Source: Balaenoptera acutorostrata (lineage: Eukaryota; Chordata; Mammalia; Artiodactyla; Balaenopteridae). From it: a DNA stretch of 64,000 bases. Positions within the stretch are counted from its first letter, which is position 1; every line of letters starts with the position of its first letter. The notes beneath the pieces are model-generated. The model saw only the letters and a list, made by a program, of their open reading frames with translations, was not told the origin of the DNA and did not search any database. A program made the position numbers and the translations under genes. Below, one piece after another: positions 32,467-44,103 of this stretch. Location: contig NC_080078.1 of NCBI RefSeq assembly GCF_949987535.1, forward strand, positions 48,386,207-48,450,206, given 5' to 3'.

Positions 32467-34829
32467 TTCCTAATCCTGGACTCCTCCAATACCATCATCA
32501 CCTTGCCTAGCAGCTTAGCAGCAAGGAATAAAATCCCAACAGAGCAAACAATTCTATTCATTTTACTTCTAGACATTTTGGAAGCAACCAACTTTAAAAT
32601 CTAATTGGAGTTGAATTTCCATTAGCACTGCACTGGTGATTCTTGTATATCCATCTGCCACTCCATTCCAAGAATTTGCCTCTCAAGGATACAACAATCT
32701 CTTGGTCATGCCTCACTGGGGAAGAATTGAAAAGAATAAGATAGGACACAGTACTCTAGGGGTTCAGTTAAGAATTGCAGGCAAGCCTACGAAAAATAGA
32801 TCCATCACTCTGTGGAGTCAGGCTGAGGAGAAAAGAAACAATTAGCTAGAGGTTAAGTAGCGAAACAGCTGCTAGAAGCCTTAGGTAAAAATGTCATGGA
32901 GTAGGAGTAAAATATTGGAAGAATAATGTGGGAGTGAAAGTTATCAATTGCCTTGAAACCTGAATTTATGTATTTTAATATTATCTAGCAGAGTCAATCT
33001 AAGCATCTGCTTAATATCCTGGTATGTGACAAGAATACCAGGAGGAATTTTTTTTTAATTTTGAAAAGAGAGTAAAAAATAAAGCACCTTTCAGAGAATT
33101 TCAAGATGAAGTTTTTACAAGACCATACAAAACCTGAGATATTTTAGATGGTAATATGTTAAAGCAAATTAATGTCCCCTAAATCAAGTAAAGATTTCAA
33201 AGCTAAGCCATTACATATAATGGAGTGAGGCAGAAAAGTGAAATCTATTCTATGAAGTATATAATAAAATAGAAACTGCTGTTATGAGAAACCATAAAAT
33301 AGTCAATAATTCAAAAGATGATTAAAATAAACAACATATTAGTAATAAAAACCTGGCATGGGGGACATTCCAATAATGGATCTTGGTTTTTGGCTTATAT
33401 CAACTCAAGAATCTTAGAAGGAATATGAGAATAGATACTACACCAAAAACTACTGTAGCTTTTGTTTATGTTTACTTTTATAGAGAAAACTCATGTAAAA
33501 TAGCACATTTTATAAGGAGTAAAGAGTACCTGAAAATAATGAAAAACTAAAACAAAGAGATGCTAAAAATAGAAAAGATGGATTTATCCCATAAGTATGT
33601 GGCATTAATTGATAGAAGATATCAGAATGATTACATAAATTTTGATGACCATAATACTGAGTGATTTTTAAGTTCTTGGAATCACTTAGGGTTTTTTTCC
33701 CTATGTGGTTCAAACCTCTGTTCTACAAATATGGTGTATTAACCCCCAAATGCTAGTGAATATACATGGAAAATATTTTAACTTTGTTCCTGTGTAGAAA
33801 ATTCCATTTCTAAAGAATCATTTTTCACTTATTTTGCTGCAGAATCTGTCCCTATTTTTTTTTTCAAGACAGTGAAGAAATGATTCATTTAATTTTTGCC
33901 AAATTAAACTGAAACATCAGTTTCAGGATAATAACAAGGTCATCATCCCAAAGATCCTTCCATTGTGAGTCACCTTTGTACGAAAAGATACATACTATGA
34001 CAGAAGACTGCAGGGACCACTAAACCTCATCAACAAATATCACTGTTCATTGTGGGGAAGGAGGAAGAATGAGAAAATATAATTGTTAGTGGTCTCAACA
34101 GAAACAATCTGCACTCCAGTAACACATCGTACTAATGGTAGGCCAATAATGTCATCCATAACCAAAAGGTTTTACAGGTATTACCTTACTGTAAAATATG
34201 AGATTGACAGAAGGATAGAAAGGGAGAGAGAAAAGTTCTCAGGGTTTTTTTTTTGCTCTACATTTAGTTTTGCTTGTTTCGTCTTTTACTTTTCACTAAA
34301 GAGGTATGCTCATGGCTCAAATCAAAAATCTTCCTAATGGATGTACTATGAGCCAACTGATGACACTTATTAACTCAAAAGTGAACATTACAAGGTAGCT
34401 TAATCAGGTTCTTTTTTAGTAATTTTTTTCCTCAGGGGAAATGGTGTGTTCACATTACAACAGAGAGAATGTGGGCTTCCTTGGTTACTATAGATTTCCA
34501 AATAGTACATTCATTTTAATATGTTAATTTTTGATGACTTCTAGGAATTTACATTTTCACCACTTTTACAATCAACCCATAAAAAAGTGTAATTGATGGC
34601 ATATAATAGTTTGTTGTAAAAATATCTTTGAAATATTGTGAACAAATTTTTCTGCAGCAGAATAGTGACCCAGATGGAGACTAACATTAATATATCAATG
34701 TCCAAAGGGAAATCAGAATAGACATTTAAGGGTCACACTACAGAAGAAGTCAGGGCAGATTTCTGGATCTGGAGATACTGACATGTTTTCAGTAAAAAAA
34801 AAAAATTGTTTCCTTATTATTCCTTAATA
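32467..34829. other. Long mostly unassigned stretch
   Basis: 2.4 kb with no gene, no CHR SINE and no repeat family I can name. Poly-T or poly-A runs near 33048-33056, 33858-33868 and 34246-34254. Short open frames at 32636-32845 and 34083-34337 show no domain. Confidence 0.45.
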
Positions 34830-35270
34830 CTTACTGAACTGGAGTTAATCTGAAGTCCTCCAAACTCAAGCTATTCTTCCTCGCTCTTGTGTTTTCTAAC
34901 TTAGTTCCTTCTACCAGGAATGCCGTCCTGTACCATCTTTTTCACCTCGAAAAACCTTACCCATCCATCCCTTAATGTCCAGCTCAATGCCTATTTTCCA
35001 TGATGGCTTCATCCTGATCACCACTCTAAAAGTGATTCTTTTTATGGGAGAAAGTCTATTGGGGGAAATAATCAAAATGAATTCCAGTGGCACCATTTCA
35101 CACATAGTGCTTTGTATTATGACTATTTCTTCTTTACGCGCCTCATTTTGAGGGTAAAGAGTGAACACAACTTTATTTCCACTACAGAAACAAGAACAGT
35201 GCCTTGCAAATTACATTGAAAAGTATGATAAATGTTCATTGGAGAAAAGAATGAATGAATGAGTGAGAGG
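34830..35270 (+). mobile_element. L2 LINE 3' region
   Basis: CTACCAGGAATGCCGTCCTG, AATGTCCAGCTCAATGCC, TGGCTTCATCCTGATCACC, then CAGTGCCTTGCAAATTACAT and AAATGTTCATTGGAGAAAAG with a (GAATGAAT)n-like end. The middle is interrupted near 35040-35085. Confidence 0.8.
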
Positions 35271-35898
35271 ATAAAAGAATGAAATGAATAGAGAAGAGAG
35301 AATTTCTCAACTGTGTGCTATTACCTCTAACTAGGAATGCAAAGAAGAGAGAGATGAATTAAGGTTAAAGTAGTTTGTCAGGGCATCACGGGGAGCTGAG
35401 CTGAGGACTGAGAAATGTCAATGAGTGGGTAAAAGATAATTTAGGCATTGGCATGAGGTAAGGCACTAAAGCAGGGCAGAATAGCACAAAAGTCAAAATG
35501 AGGAATCTAGCCTCTATTCTACGATGTGGCCTTGCCCAAATTCCATCATGAAAACATTACAAGGTTATTTACAGGGAAACTCAGAGTTGACTCATTGAAA
35601 TGTGAACTCTCCAAAATGGACCAGCAACCAAAAGTGGTCAGAGAAATCATTTAGCTAGGCCAAATAGAAGGAAAGGGAATACGGAGCAGCCACAGAAGTG
35701 AAGAAATGCACTGGGATTGCTACAGGCATCTAGGAAATATTATGCAATTTAGAACAGTCTGTGAATCACAAGGGCTGTTCCCCTTTATACTCAATAAGGT
35801 ATAAGGTGTGGTAGCTACACCCTAGCTCAGATCTAATCTAGAAACTCATCTTAGTGAGAGTTTAGTTGCCAGTAAAATTTTAGCTAAAATGATGCCTC
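35271..35898. other. Unassigned sequence
   Basis: No gene or repeat recognised. Confidence 0.45.
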
Positions 35899-35914
35899 AA
35901 AAGTCTACATCTTC

Positions 35915-36200
35915 GGGCTTCCCTGGTGGCGCAGTGGCTGAGAATCTGCCTGCTAATGCAGGGAACATGGGTTCGAGCCCTGGTCTGGGAAGATCCCGCG
36001 TGCCGCGGAGCGGCTGGGCCCGTGAGCCACGACTGCTGAGCCTGCGCCTGCGCGTCTGGAGCCTGTGCTCCGCAACGGGAGAGGCCGCGATGGTGAGAGG
36101 CCCGCGCACCGCGATGAGGAGTGGGCCCCGCTTGCCACAACTAGAGGGAGCCCTCGCACAGAAGCGAAGACCCAACACAGCCATAAATTAAAAAAAAAAA
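35915..36200 (+). mobile_element. CHR-type SINE, subfamily A
   Basis: Intact head, boxes A and B. The highest CG content of the copies, with several CpG still present, which suggests a young insertion. The CCTGCG hexamer is repeated at 36040-36055 (CCTGCGCCTGCGCGTC). Tail is an A run. A 16-bp target-site duplication with one mismatch (AAAAGTCTACATCTTC / ...CCTC) lies at 35899-35914 and 36201-36216. Confidence 0.95.
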
Positions 36201-36216
36201 AAAAGTCTACATCCTC

Positions 36217-37775
36217 CTCTCAAGAATACTTAAAATCCACATCCTGGATTTTCAGATGTGACTAAAATAGCCAGAAGGTTTCTGAGGGACACACATTATA
36301 CCATAGTAAGGTAATTTGCTGCTTGAAATGGCAATGGTGACCAATTATGCTTTGGTACTGCAAATACTTAAGGTTGACAGCAACGCTCTGGAAAAATTTT
36401 GTACACTAGGTTCCAAGTTTTATAATATCTTTCTACCAAATATTTTGAAACAAATTTAACATTAAGATTTTCAGTATGCTGAGCTGTCAATCAATCTTTA
36501 GTTTCCCTGATACTGCACTCTTAAGAAAGCACAGTGCATTACTTAGCCATGATCAGTAACAGCAGGCCTGTCCAACCTAACACCCCTACTAACAATCTAC
36601 AGACACTTTGCCATTTTGCAACGGAGAAAAAGCTTAATTTTCTGTACAGCATGGATAAGGCTTTCAGAAAGCAATTTCAAAGCAGATTTCCAGAAGCAGC
36701 TTTTAAGGGCAGCTGCAAGAATGACGCCTTTAGCATGCTTTGATAACTATCAAAATTCCCAAATTACATAAATGCTTAATAACAAGTAAGCATTTCTAAC
36801 CTGGGCTTGCATAAAATATTACCTTTTGCAGAGAAACTAAAAGAAAACTTGAAAGGTATTTCATCAGCATTTTAACTTCAGGACAATGTGAAAAGCAAAT
36901 TGAAAACTGTAGGCAGTTAAAATTTTTTTTTTCTCACTCTTTTTTTAGTCTCCACATTAAGAAACACATTTTTATTTACTGTTTTGTGGGCTTAATCGCC
37001 TTCTTCCAAAAGAGATTACAATTAAATAACTATATAAATGAAGCCCTAGTTTACTTTCTTATAACTACTGCTGATAGATAACCCTTAAGGGCAAAACCAG
37101 GGCACTCTTACAGACTAAACATTAAGAGGAAGTGGAGATACATAATTTAGAAATAGCAGACTGATACTAGGGTAGACAGTTAATATTCTATTTATATTAC
37201 ATTTTTTATATCACATTGAAATTAATTGTTCTTAAGTAACTGAATATCAACAACAATGGGCAGATAATAAAAAGCCGTAAGTCACTCTTGACTCTCATTG
37301 CATTAAATATTTTGCATTTGGTAATATATTTCAAATAATTCAAACAAAAGCATCCAGTTAAGATGCTGTTAATTTGCAAAGCAGAAGTTACAACAGTGTA
37401 AAGAACAATACCTAATGACAGTACATGCCAAGCTCCCATAATCCGTGGCACTCAAGGTGTCAGAACAGGGTATATGGTACAGGATAGACAGCTGCAAGTT
37501 CTTTGCCACTCTTCCCATCAAAAAGTGGAGTCTCTTTCTTCTGCTCTTGAATATGGGCCTACCCTGCAACCATGACACTTACCCTCTTTTGAATGGCTTT
37601 ATTGTATTGGTTGATCATTATTTCTCTTTAAATTCAATCTAGGAGGTAAAGCTGTCAAGATAGTATGTTTTCTAAAAGCTAAAAGTTATCCCAGATGCCT
37701 CTGAATCTATAATCTAAAGGAAATATGAAGAAAATTCCTTGAAAAGAAGCAGTTACAAAGAAGTTTCTGTATAGC
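36217..37775. other. Mostly unique AT-rich sequence
   Basis: No gene or repeat family recognised. Small frames at 36534-36743 and 37369-37642 are on both strands and show no domain. Confidence 0.45.
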
Positions 37776-38297
37776 AGCAGTTCCCAAGTTTTTGGTCGCA
37801 GGATTCCTTTATTCTTTTAAAAATTACTGAGGGACCCAAAGAGCTCTAACTTATGTAGATTTTATACTTTATGTTTATAGTTTAGAAATGTCTAAAATGG
37901 TTAATTCATTGGGTATTAGTATTGATTATTATTATTTTTAGATGAATAAATTATTTTTTCCCTACAAAGATGCTAAAAAAGGTGAAATGTTTTATTACAT
38001 TTTATAAACTGCTAGAGCTTTCTAAAAATATTAAACTTCAATTCATGTACACAAGCTCTTCAAACCCATGACCTAAATGGGCTACAGGCCCCTGTGTCAA
38101 TCCTCGAACTTTTGAATAATTTTCTTGGCTCCTTTACACTTGGGGGAGAGATACTTGGTCCCAGTCTCCCCAGATGACTGTCAATATAGTTTTTATCAAA
38201 GTTCTGGTAGTTGGCATTCCTCTGCCCTCTACTCATTGCTCAAACAATATTCTTTTTACTAGGCATTTCACAGTCATAATTCTAGAACCACTGCTGT
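37776..38297. mobile_element. hAT-Charlie-type DNA transposon relic
   Basis: Left end GCAGCAGTTCCCAAGTTTTT followed by GGTCGCAGGATTCC and GAGGGACCCAAAGAGC; right end TTCTAGAACCACTGCTG. The two ends are inverted repeats of each other (CAGCAGT.GTT type). The interior is decayed and has no open frame. An 8-bp duplication is not convincing. Confidence 0.6.
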
Positions 38298-38985
38298 ATA
38301 TTCAACCTTAGGAAAAGTCTCAAAATTTCCTATTAAGAAACACATTCACCACAATTTTTTCCAAAAGTTGTTAAATTCATAAACTTCTATAGTAGCTCTT
38401 AGTTTCTTTGGTTTTTTTAAAATGATTATACATGTGGCAAAATTGTCATACCCTTTGACCCATGACTATATACTTCTTGCTTTCTGAATTTCTCCAAATT
38501 TAAAAAACACATTCATATAGTAAACCAGATGCTTAAAGACTTTAGATCATGTTTTTTCTGTAAGTGATAATTTAAAGTTCTAAACAGACACTGGAAAAAA
38601 GAAAAGTTATCATAAGATATTTGGTTATTCTCCCATTATTAAAAGAACTATTTTCAATAATAAGCATATGTTCTAGGATAATAATTTAGTGTTCTTTATT
38701 GAGGATTGAAAGTGAAATCCTCTTTCACTGGAGGACCGCTCCACGGAACAGGATAGAAACTTCTCTCTGAGAGCCCATCTTAATTTTCTCAAAGATCCAT
38801 CCCGTTGGATTCCCACGTGACACACTGATCTAGAAATGTTTCCTCATTAGTGCTGACATCTCCCATGTGTTGGAAAGAACTTCACATATTACATCATTCA
38901 TTTGAAATGTGTATTCAGAAAGAGAAAAAAAAAACACATTCTTTTAGATCTTTGGATATGATTTTATATGTATCCTATAAAAGAG
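38298..38985. other. Unassigned sequence
   Basis: No gene recognised. The part at 38720-38900 is of more even composition than its surroundings but matches no family I know. Confidence 0.45.
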
Positions 38986-39550
38986 ACAATATGTTATAAT
39001 CAAAAGGCATTAGAGGGACTTCCCTGGTGGCGCAGTGGTTAGGAGTCCGCCTGCCAATGCAGGGGACACGGGTTTGATCCCTGGTCCCGGAAGATCCCAC
39101 ATGCCGCGGAACAACTAAGCCCATGCACTGCAACTACTGAGCTTGTGCTCTAGAGCCTGCAAGCCACAACTACTGAGCCCACATGCCACAACTACTGAAG
39201 CCCACATGCCTAGAGCCCGTGCTCCACAACAAGAGAAGCCACCGCAATGAGAAGCCCATGCACTGCAACAAAGAGTAGCCCCCGCTCGATGCAACTAGAG
39301 AAAGCCCATGCGCAGCAACGAAGACTCAACACAACCAAAAATAAATTAATTAATTAAGAAAAAAAAAAGGCATTAGAGTAGCCTGAAAAGTCAAATGCTT
39401 TAAAGTTCAAATCTGGCCTCCGTTTCTTATAAACTGAGAGACCTCAGGAAAAGTTATTGAGCTTCTCTGAGACTCAGTTACCTCATCTGCAAAAATAAAA
39501 GCAACATCTTTGCAGAATTATCAAAATGCAAGTAAATTGCCTGATAAAAC
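38986..39550 (+). mobile_element. MIR SINE split by a younger SINE
   Basis: The two parts at about 38986-39014 and 39379-39550 join to a MIR: AAGTTCAAATCTGGCC, GAGAGACCTCAGGAAAAGTT, CTGAGACTCAGTTACCTCAT and CTGCAAAAATAAAAGC. The CHR SINE at 39016 entered its 5' part, giving a relative age order. Confidence 0.6.
39016..39364 (+). mobile_element. CHR-type SINE, subfamily B with extra repeat block
   Basis: Head GGACTTCCCTGGTGGCGCAG; box B reads GGTTTGATCCC. It shares with the copy at 27934 the additional ACTGAGCCCACATGCCAC block between the two ACAACTACTGA motifs. Tail AATTAATTAATTAAG plus A run. A perfect 14-bp target-site duplication, AAAAGGCATTAGAG, lies at 39002-39015 and 39365-39378. Confidence 0.95.
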
Positions 39551-41324
39551 ACAGAGGGGATTTGTATATTGCTATCTTTTATTTAAGTTCTCATTACTAT
39601 TATCACAGTAAAAATCACCTTAAGATTTACCATGAAATTCACTGCCATCCCCGGAGTAGAAGAATGGCTATTACCTAACCATATCAAGAGCAAGCATAAT
39701 GGTAATGGAAGAAAATGTATGATTATATTATCCTGTATGTCCACTGGTCAAATAAAATATCACCATTGTTTTTTTTAGGAGGAAGGGGAGGAAGGACAGT
39801 CTGTGAGGAAAAAAAAAAACCAAAAACGATTTCTGCTTCTATTGCATGAGATCCGGAGGGGAAATCATTTTTGCTGGAACTCCAAAAATTTTCTGTCTTA
39901 TTTGGTGTCCCAGCCTTTAGCACCTCCTATCTTCAAAACATATAGCAGGCATAGAACAGAAATATTTCCCTCGAACACCACTTCAGTGTGCTCCCTCGCC
40001 CTGCCCAGTATACAAAGGCCCACAATGATCTCCAAGACCCCACACAACCTCCTGCTCCAAGTCCTACCTACCCCTCCAACCCACTCCTCATGAGCTTCAC
40101 GTCACAGCCACTCAGCGCTATCTATAGTCACAAAAACTCAATGTAAGAATGGATTCAAAGTGACTGTTCTTACTTAAATTGCAATCTATTTAAAACAATA
40201 GGTAACTCTCATTTAAAACTCACTGTATATATTTTGACGCACCCATAAGGCAGAAAACAACTCATGTATTCTGAAATGTTTCTAAATATGATAGGAATTT
40301 ATTCAAAACGGTAGTACTTTGAAGTACTGATTATTTTCCTGCACTGATGTCCTCTAATAAAATTAGAGTGACCTAAACACAATTAATGTGAAGTATATTC
40401 CATTCCATTGCTTAAGATTTAATTATAGATCATATTTATATTATTCATACAGATTTATTTACAGTGATACCAACCTTATGTTTTTTCAAAACCGATTAGA
40501 TTTAAAAAGGAGGGAGATTACTGCTGAAAAGGACTATTGGAACTTACAGCAACATTATTGTGCTTCTCAAGCAAGTACTTGAGTAGTATGGATTCATTTG
40601 TAGTCATACCAATTTTCAATCCTTTTAAAGTTAAATTTTGGTAACTTATCCACTAGTGGATAACCTGTGGCCTCCTCTCCACTGCCCAGTACATTGCAAA
40701 TAGAAAGGCCAGGTAGGCAACAAAGTAGGTGGAAATTGTGTTATGAGTGTGCTGTGTAAGTATATGCCCGTGGTATCTGAATACTTTTGAAATACTATTG
40801 AAATCAACAATATTTACTTTACTGAAATTACTAACTTTTAAAAAAATGTTGACTGCTAAGCAAAGATACTATTTAAAATCAATCTGAGAGCAAATTTAAA
40901 AGTAAACAGTTAGCTATAGAAATTCACTAACCATTCACTATTCATTAATTATTATCAGCATTTTCTAAACATTTCCTTACACACCAGCTCTGACTGAATG
41001 CTCTTGTACCTCATCTCAGTCATCTTAGCCTGAAGTTGGAAGCCCTTTCCCCAAAATTATTCCTTCCTTCCTCAGGAAAACTAAGCATCAAGGTGCTTCT
41101 CTCCAGGAGGCCAATTAGTATTTCAACCTAGAAAACTTTCTTTTGCCTGCTTTTTTTTTTCCTACCTGAAAAATGCTGAAATAATTCTGTATATTTTATT
41201 TTATCCTATCAGCACTATGTTTCCCTTCTTCCCATATGGAAAAATTAGAAAGTACTCCCCCCCACCAGCACCTCCAATTATAGAACAGTAGATACTCTGC
41301 CCATTTCCTTTCTTTCTTTTTTTA
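39551..41324. other. Mostly unassigned sequence
   Basis: No gene. The 96-codon frame at 39803-40093 starts inside an A-rich run and shows no domain. A T run lies at 41151-41160. A weak L2-like pyrimidine phrase lies near 41020-41130. Confidence 0.45.
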
Positions 41325-41400
41325 AAGAGTACAATGCCTGGCACTAAAGTGGTGCCAAATAAATATTTGATAAATGGACGAATAAATGAGAGGGAAACAA
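41325..41400 (+). mobile_element. L2 3' end fragment
   Basis: AGAGTACAATGCCTGGCAC followed by AAATAAATATTTGATAAATG and a GAATAAATGAGAG tail. Confidence 0.7.
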
Positions 41401-42575
41401 CAGTCTCCACCCTTTTCTTTGATGTAAGCTCTTCCAACTCACAGTGTTTAATCAGTTAACCACGAGATTCTTGGTTAAGTTATTCATACACCACTTCGCC
41501 TCTCAAAACCCTTACACCATCAAGCAAACTAGGTCTTTGGAAGACATTTTCGGAGTTTATATATCTTAAAGTGATTATTTTGAACATGTTCATTCAACAA
41601 GTTCTTTCTTGACCATCTATTCTGGTAACTTAAATAAGGTTTGTAAAAGACTCAGTGTGGTTTCATTAGTATGTTTCTAAGTGTACTCCAAATTTACATC
41701 TATTTCTATATCCCCTCAATTCAAAATTATTATTATAGGTCGACTATATTTTTAAAGGTTATACTGCAAGGAGGCTTCTTCAAAGCAAAACAACAACACT
41801 AAACGGCAACAAGATTTGAAATTCACTGAATCATGAACAGAGCCAAGCAAAGTACCTTGCTCAAAATAGTGCCTCATCAATATTTATTGATTTGATTGTC
41901 TATGGGATTTTCTTTATATTAAAGGCTCTTTAAGTTAATTTTGGAAAAAGTTCTTAGAAACAAAGAATAAAGGAACTAAAGAAAACTTCTGTTATTCAAT
42001 TGAGCACTTATTGAGCATCAGAAAAGGTGCAGATAATTCCTACCAAAGAATCAACTGTGAAGTAAAAGGGAGCCTGTATCCATTATACTCCTTCCCAATT
42101 AGACTCTAACAGGAAGCCAAATGATTCTGTGTCAAAACTGTCTCTCTATTAGAAATTAAATTGTGCTTATAGATGAAGTTTGATCAACATAAGAATATGT
42201 TCAATTGTCTTACTTTTAACTATCTTGGGAAAAACTGCCTCTGCAGTGATGTTTATACAGATTAATGACATGCATAATAACTAAATAAATAAAGATAAGA
42301 ACAATATGAAGAGAAGGATAAAGGCCTTTACTAAACATTTCCTGAGATGAACAAAAAAAAAATTTAAGTCTAAATCTGAGGGTTTATTTAAACTTAATTT
42401 CAGCAAGATGAACAGAAAACATCGATCCTGATTCCCAGAATGAATATATTCTCCATTATACAGCAAAAGGGATATATATTGTTTTAAATTCAAGATTATT
42501 CAGAGTTCTCTCCAAAGTTTGCCTAGCAGAAATTAGTCAGGGTTTTACCAAGAACACGGCTTGAAAACAATATGG
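41401..42575. other. Unassigned AT-rich sequence
   Basis: No gene. AGTGCCTCATCAATATTTATTG near 41870 may be one more short L2/MIR end. Nothing else recognised. Confidence 0.45.
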
Positions 42576-42579
42576 GATG

Positions 42580-42690
42580 GAATTCCCTGGCGGTCTAGTG
42601 GTTATGGCTTCACCCTTCCACTGTAGGGGGCAAGGGGTTCGATCCCTGGTCGGGGAACCCTCATGCCACGTGGTGCGGCCAGAAAAACAA
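42580..42690 (+). mobile_element. CHR-1-like SINE, short form
   Basis: GAATTCCCTGGCGGTCTAGT, GTAGGGGGCAAGGGGTTCGA, TCCCTGGTCGGGGAACCC, CGTGGTGCGGCCAG and an A/C tail. It is the about 110-bp tRNA-like unit only, unlike the extended copy at 29386. No clean target-site duplication, so probably older. Confidence 0.88.
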
Positions 42691-42814
42691 AACAAAAAAC
42701 GATAAGGGTTTAGGGGTTATCTAGCAAGTGGTTGATTAATATAGATTCTTCTATGTACAAACTCAACAATGGGAAGAAAATGTACACGTATCAAACGCCT
42801 TTTATATGCACATG

Positions 42815-42975
42815 CTAAAAGCTGTGCGTGTGTTATGTCATCTAACCTTCACAACTATGTTCTATCCAGGCTTTATAAATACAAAAATTAAAGTTCACAG
42901 AGGCTCAATCTCTTACCCACAGCCTCACAACTTGTAAATGGGAGAGTTGAGTTTAGAACTCAAACTTTCTTTGAA
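42815..42975 (-). mobile_element. MIR SINE fragment
   Basis: Antisense MIR: TTATGTCATCTAACCTTCAC, AAATTAAAGTTCACAGAGG, CTTACCCACAGCCTCACAAC and TTTAGAACTCAAACT. Confidence 0.65.
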
Positions 42976-43682
42976 AGGATCAATATTAAAAGGGAGGAAA
43001 GGAAGAGATTTTTGACCAATACAAATTGTAACTCTTCTGATAACGTGTATGTAAAGCGGAGAGTTAATGTGTTGTATTATAGAACAGGGTTTGAAACATC
43101 TCTTGGAGCCTCAGCTAACCACACATAAAATGAGGAAGATATGACCTGACAGTATTTTTTGTTTTAAAAACAGATGACAAAACACATAAGATTAATTGGC
43201 CATAGTAATCTGTGATTTTGCAACTAAAAACTGTCTCATGCATTAGGCTGCATTAATGGAAAAACCAAGAGTACAAAATTCAGAGGTCAGGAAATAATAG
43301 TTTTAATGCTCTGACCAAACCACACCTGGGTAGTCTGTTAGGTAGTAAGTACTATATTCCAAAAACAGTGTCTAAATGCAGTGATTTAAAGGAGCTTGAA
43401 TAGAATTATGAAGTCTTGAAATGATGGCATAGGAAAAAGAGTTGAGAAAATAGAGATTTGGCCTTGAAAAAAGAGGCTGAGAAGAGACATGTTTGTCTTC
43501 ATATATTTCATATATTTTAATTTGAAAAGCTTCCAAGTAAAAGGGAAGAAATAGGCATAGATACATTTAATATTATACCAGAAAACAGAAACTAAGTGGA
43601 AGTTCTGGAGAAAAGAATTTTAATTCAGTTTAGAGGGCACAGTCTAATAATTAGATCTACCTTGGAATGGAATCACTTCTCT
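42976..43682. other. Unassigned sequence
   Basis: A faint MIR-like phrase (GAGCCTCAGCTAACCAC then AAAATGAGGAAGATA) lies near 43105-43145. No gene recognised. Confidence 0.4.
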
Positions 43683-43683
43683 G

Positions 43684-43716
<33 letters not shown>

Positions 43717-43746
43717 TACACACACATATATATATGTATGTATATA
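43683..43746. repeat. Compound (TA)n(CA)n(TA)n microsatellite
   Basis: Consecutive TATATA, CACACA with one TA interruption, TATATA and TATG units. Likely length-variable. Confidence 0.95.
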
Positions 43747-43827
43747 GAGACTTTTATATGTTGCTTTTGAGAGAAACTCGTATATATGTTTATATGTTAA
43801 TTTATTAAAGCTTTATGGGTCTTACTA

Positions 43828-44103
43828 TTTTTTTTTTTTTGGCTGCACTGGGTCTCTGTTGCTGCCCCCGGGCTTTTCTCTAGTTGAGGCGAGTGGGGGC
43901 TACTCTTTGCTGCGGTGCACTGGCTTCTCATTGCGGTGGCCTCCCTTGTTGCGGTGTGCCGGCTCTAGAGCGCAGGCTCAGTAGTTGTGGCACACGGGCT
44001 TAGTTGCTCCGCGGCATGTGGGATCCTCCCGGACCAGGGCTCGAACCCGTGTCCCCTGCATTGGCAGACGGATTCTTAACCACTGCGCCACCAGGGAAGC
44101 TCC
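43828..44103 (-). mobile_element. CHR-type SINE, subfamily B, inverted and internally shortened
   Basis: The T run at 43828-43840 is the tail; the head lies at 44085-44103. It reads CTAGAGCGCAGGCTCAGTAG with the usual CACAACTACTGAAGCC block missing. Promoter boxes are intact. The flanking duplication is weak (TACTATTTTT / CCATATTTTT). Confidence 0.92.

Noticed and set aside
35940..36180. CpG island or promoter
   Set aside because: The CpG-rich block coincides exactly with a young SINE. No unique GC-rich sequence adjoins it.
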